From an uncultured Halioglobus sp. (lineage in GTDB: Bacteria > Pseudomonadota > Gammaproteobacteria > Pseudomonadales > Halieaceae): a stretch of DNA of 7,798 nucleotides. Below are positions 6,092 to 7,798 of the stretch, piece by piece; position 1 is the stretch's first letter, and every line of letters starts with the position of its first letter. Where the stretch lies: NCBI GenBank assembly GCA_905480565.1, contig CAJQQW010000369.1, positions 1-7,798 on the forward strand. The letters are read 5' to 3'. The position numbers were made by a program, and so were the translations under genes. The notes under the pieces are model-generated. The model was not told the origin of the DNA, did no database searches, and worked only from the letters and a program-made list of their open reading frames with translations.

Positions 6092-6358
6092 ATGGCCGTA
6101 GCAGAGAATCGCACCAGAGTGGTAACCGGGAAGGTTGTCAGCAACAAGATGGACAAGACCGTCACCGTGATGGTGGAGCGTCGTGAGAAGCATCCTGTAT
6201 ATGGGAAGTACCTGACTCGCTCTTCAAAAATTCATGCGCATGATGAGAGCAACCAGTGCAATATCGGCGACACTGTGACTGTTGCGGAATCGCGTCCTAT
6301 TTCCAAGTCCAAGACATGGCGCTTGCTGGAAATTATCGAGAGTGCGGCTCAGGTATAG
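6092..6358 (+). CDS. rpsQ: 30S ribosomal protein S17
   Basis: S17 is a primary 16S rRNA-binding protein with an OB fold, important for early assembly of the 30S body. The product has 88 residues (84 in E. coli). The core [28 protein letters not shown] (13-40), the HAHDE segment (48-52) and [18 protein letters not shown] (59-76) are diagnostic. The N-terminal extension (MAVAENR) differs from E. coli but is ordinary for the family. Its binding site is a weak AAGGCGGG stretch inside the end of rpmC, two bases away, so coupling is likely. This is the last gene of the classical S10 operon; the 53 bases after it lack a terminator. Confidence 0.97.
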   Translation: MAVAENRTRVVTGKVVSNKMDKTVTVMVERREKHPVYGKYLTRSSKIHAHDESNQCNIGDTVTVAESRPISKSKTWRLLEIIESAAQV

Positions 6359-6411
6359 ATTCGTTATTCGGGTCCTGGGGTAAGCGGCGGTGCCGCAAGT
6401 GGGAGTAGAAC
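6359..6411 (+). other. rpsQ-rplN spacer, S10/spc boundary
   Basis: In E. coli the S10 operon ends after rpsQ and the spc operon begins from its own promoter before rplN. Here only 53 bases separate the two genes. They hold a 5-bp hairpin GCGGC/GCCGC (6384-6388 with 6392-6396) without a T tract, and GGGAG (6401-6405) as the rplN ribosome binding site. I see no intrinsic terminator and no good promoter, so transcription probably continues from S10 into spc. Confidence 0.6.
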
Positions 6412-6780
6412 ATGATTCAAACACAGTCATATTTGGAAGTTGCAGATAACAGTGGCGCGCGCCGCGTTATGTGTATCAAGGTATTGGGCGGCTCTAAACG
6501 CCGCTATGCCCGTGTTGGTGACCTGATTAAGGTTACTGTGAAGGAAGCTATTCCCAGGGGTAAGGTTAAAAAAGGTCAGGTGATGACTGCAGTCGTTGTG
6601 CGTACGAAAAAGGGTGTGCGTCGTTCAGACGGTTCACTCATTAAGTTCGATGACAATGCGGCAGTTTTGCTCAATGCGCAGGACGCACCAATCGGTACAC
6701 GTATTTTTGGGCCTGTGACCAGAGAGCTGCGTGGTGAGAAGTTCATGAAAATTATCTCGCTGGCTCCGGAAGTCATCTAG
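6412..6780 (+). CDS. rplN: 50S ribosomal protein L14
   Basis: L14 lies at the subunit interface of the 50S, bridging to 16S rRNA and contacting L19; the silencing factor RsfS binds it. The product has 122 residues (123 in E. coli). It starts [22 protein letters not shown], carries the L14 signature around [25 protein letters not shown] (44-68), and ends [25 protein letters not shown] at 6401-6405 is six bases before the ATG. This is the first gene of the classical spc operon. In E. coli that operon is controlled by S8 binding within rplE, further downstream. Confidence 0.98.
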   Translation: MIQTQSYLEVADNSGARRVMCIKVLGGSKRRYARVGDLIKVTVKEAIPRGKVKKGQVMTAVVVRTKKGVRRSDGSLIKFDDNAAVLLNAQDAPIGTRIFGPVTRELRGEKFMKIISLAPEVI

Positions 6781-6806
6781 TCAACCGGATAGGAATGGGT
6801 AGAACA

Positions 6807-7121
6807 ATGTTGAAAATCAAAAGAGATGACGAGGTGATCGTCTTGGCCGGTAAGGACAAGGGGAAGCGTGGGACCGTGAGAACCGTGCTCCCCAACAGCA
6901 AGCTCATTGTGTCCGGTGTCAATATGATCAAGAAGCATACAAAGCCGAATCCGCAGGCTGGCATTGCTGGCGGTATCGTAGAGAAAGAGAGCGCGATACA
7001 GGGTTCAAACGTGGCGATTTTCAATTCCGCTACCAATAAAGCTGATCGTGTCGGTTTCAAGTTTGTCGGAGATCGTAAGGTTCGTGTTTTCAAGTCCAGC
7101 GGCGAGGAGATTGACTCCTAA
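6807..7121 (+). CDS. rplX: 50S ribosomal protein L24
   Basis: L24 is an assembly initiator that binds the 5' domain of 23S rRNA and sits near the tunnel exit. The product has 104 residues, as in E. coli. A KOW motif lies at about residues 6-36 ([16 protein letters not shown]), followed by [19 protein letters not shown] (55-73) and DRVGFKF (80-86). I chose the ATG at 6807 because it puts the protein in register with the family. The earlier in-frame ATG at 6795 would add four residues and abuts AGGA (6791-6794) with no spacing; that AGGA is 12 bases from 6807, slightly long. The gap to rplN is 26 bases. Confidence 0.95.
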   Translation: MLKIKRDDEVIVLAGKDKGKRGTVRTVLPNSKLIVSGVNMIKKHTKPNPQAGIAGGIVEKESAIQGSNVAIFNSATNKADRVGFKFVGDRKVRVFKSSGEEIDS

Positions 7122-7156
7122 GCTGCCGCTAGCTGAATGGTCAACAGGTAATAGAC

Positions 7157-7696
7157 ATGGCGACGTTGAAAGAAAGATATCAGGCTGAGATTGTTCCTCA
7201 ATTGCAGGAGGAACTCGGGCTTAAAAATGTGATGGAGACCCCTCGCGTTACCAAGATCACCCTCAACATGGGTGTCGGTGAGGCGCTGGGCGATAAAAAA
7301 GTTCTCGAGAATGCGGTTGCGGACATGGAGAAAATCTCGGGTCAAAAACCCGTGGTGACCAAGGCTCGCAAATCGATTGCCGGGTTCAAGGTTCGTGACG
7401 GGTGGCCTATTGGTTGTAAGGTAACCCTGCGTTCTGACCGCATGTATGAGTTCCTTGAGCGGCTGATTGCTATCGCGATCCCGCGGGTCAGGGATTTTCG
7501 GGGTATTAGCCCGAAGTCATTTGATGGTCGCGGCAATTTCGCAATGGGCGTGTCTGAGCAAATCATTTTTCCTGAAATTGATTACGACAAGGTCGATGCG
7601 CTGCGTGGTATGGACATTACTATTACAACCTCCGCTCGTACGGACGATGAAGGTCGCGCATTGCTGCGTGCTTTCAGCTTCCCATTGAAGGATTAA
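7157..7696 (+). CDS. rplE: 50S ribosomal protein L5
   Basis: L5 binds 5S rRNA in the central protuberance of the 50S subunit and contacts P-site tRNA and S13. The product has 179 residues, the same as E. coli. The segment [15 protein letters not shown] (29-43), the loop [23 protein letters not shown] (70-92) facing the P-site tRNA, and the C-terminal [20 protein letters not shown] (about 150-169) are family hallmarks. AGG (7146-7148) is eight bases before the ATG. In E. coli the spc operon regulator S8 acts at the start of rplE mRNA; I could not confirm an S8-type stem here by eye. The stop TAA forms part of the AAGAGG binding site of rpsN. Confidence 0.98.
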   Translation: MATLKERYQAEIVPQLQEELGLKNVMETPRVTKITLNMGVGEALGDKKVLENAVADMEKISGQKPVVTKARKSIAGFKVRDGWPIGCKVTLRSDRMYEFLERLIAIAIPRVRDFRGISPKSFDGRGNFAMGVSEQIIFPEIDYDKVDALRGMDITITTSARTDDEGRALLRAFSFPLKD

Positions 7697-7708
7697 GAGG
7701 CTCTATTC

Positions 7709-7798
7709 ATGGCAAAGAAATCAATGATTGCTCGTGAGGCCAAGCGTACCCGGACAGTAGCCAGGTTTGCTGCCAAGCGTGCCGCGATCAAGGCGGTT
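7709..7798 (+). CDS. rpsN: 30S ribosomal protein S14, N-terminal part (3' truncated by window)
   Basis: S14 is a 30S head protein that assembles late. Only the first 30 codons are present; the frame runs off the end of the window. The visible sequence starts MAKKSMIAREAKR and continues with VARFAAKRAAIKAV. This matches the long, zinc-free S14 of about 101 residues found in E. coli, rather than the short zinc-binding form, although the distinguishing cysteine region would lie further on and cannot be checked. AAGAGG (7695-7700), overlapping the rplE stop, is eight bases upstream of the ATG. The position directly after rplE is the standard spc order. Confidence 0.94.
   Translation, partial: MAKKSMIAREAKRTRTVARFAAKRAAIKAV

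Noticed and set aside
6323..6360. TTGCTG and TATAGA near the end of rpsQ as a spc promoter
   Set aside because: The two elements are 25 bases apart and no -35 exists at proper spacing from TATAGA.
6795..6806. Earlier ATG start for rplX
   Set aside because: It directly abuts the AGGA ribosome binding site and extends beyond the conserved N-terminus.

Overview
The window comes from a bacterial chromosome, most probably a gammaproteobacterium. It carries the downstream end of the str operon (3' end of tuf), then the whole S10 ribosomal protein operon and the first part of the spc operon. The ribosomal proteins match the Escherichia coli/Pseudomonas versions nearly residue by residue, for example the L4 segment [12 protein letters not shown], the L16 N-terminus [11 protein letters not shown] and the L22 tip MKR. 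The GC content is moderate by eye. A marine or Pseudomonas-like lineage is plausible, but I cannot name the genus from the sequence.

Layout. 1-141 is the last 46 codons of tuf, followed by a structured 3' region and a clear intrinsic terminator (219-245). On the minus strand, 317-745 encodes a small membrane protein with two TM2-type segments, convergent with tuf and divergent from the S10 operon. About 420 bases (746-1163) hold no convincing gene. A near-consensus sigma-70 promoter (1164-1192) then starts a tightly packed plus-strand series: rpsJ, rplC, rplD, rplW, rplB, rpsS, rplV, rpsC, rplP, rpmC, rpsQ, rplN, rplX, rplE and the start of rpsN, which runs off the end of the window. This is the classical order with no gene missing.

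Functionally the row supplies 30S proteins (S10, S19, S3, S17, S14) and 50S proteins (L3, L4, L23, L2, L22, L16, L29, L14, L24, L5). Most genes are joined by short gaps or overlaps (ATGA at rplD/rplW, TAATG at rplP/rpmC). Several stop codons lie inside the next gene's Shine-Dalgarno sequence, which fits translational coupling.

The coding content is ordinary. The parts worth a second look are non-coding or contextual: the TM2 gene inserted at the str/S10 junction, a short S10 leader with a terminator-like hairpin that competes with pairing to the rpsJ ribosome binding site, an unusually long and structured rpsJ-rplC spacer, and an S10/spc boundary that shows neither a terminator nor a clear spc promoter. 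I see no evidence for an unknown multi-gene system here.
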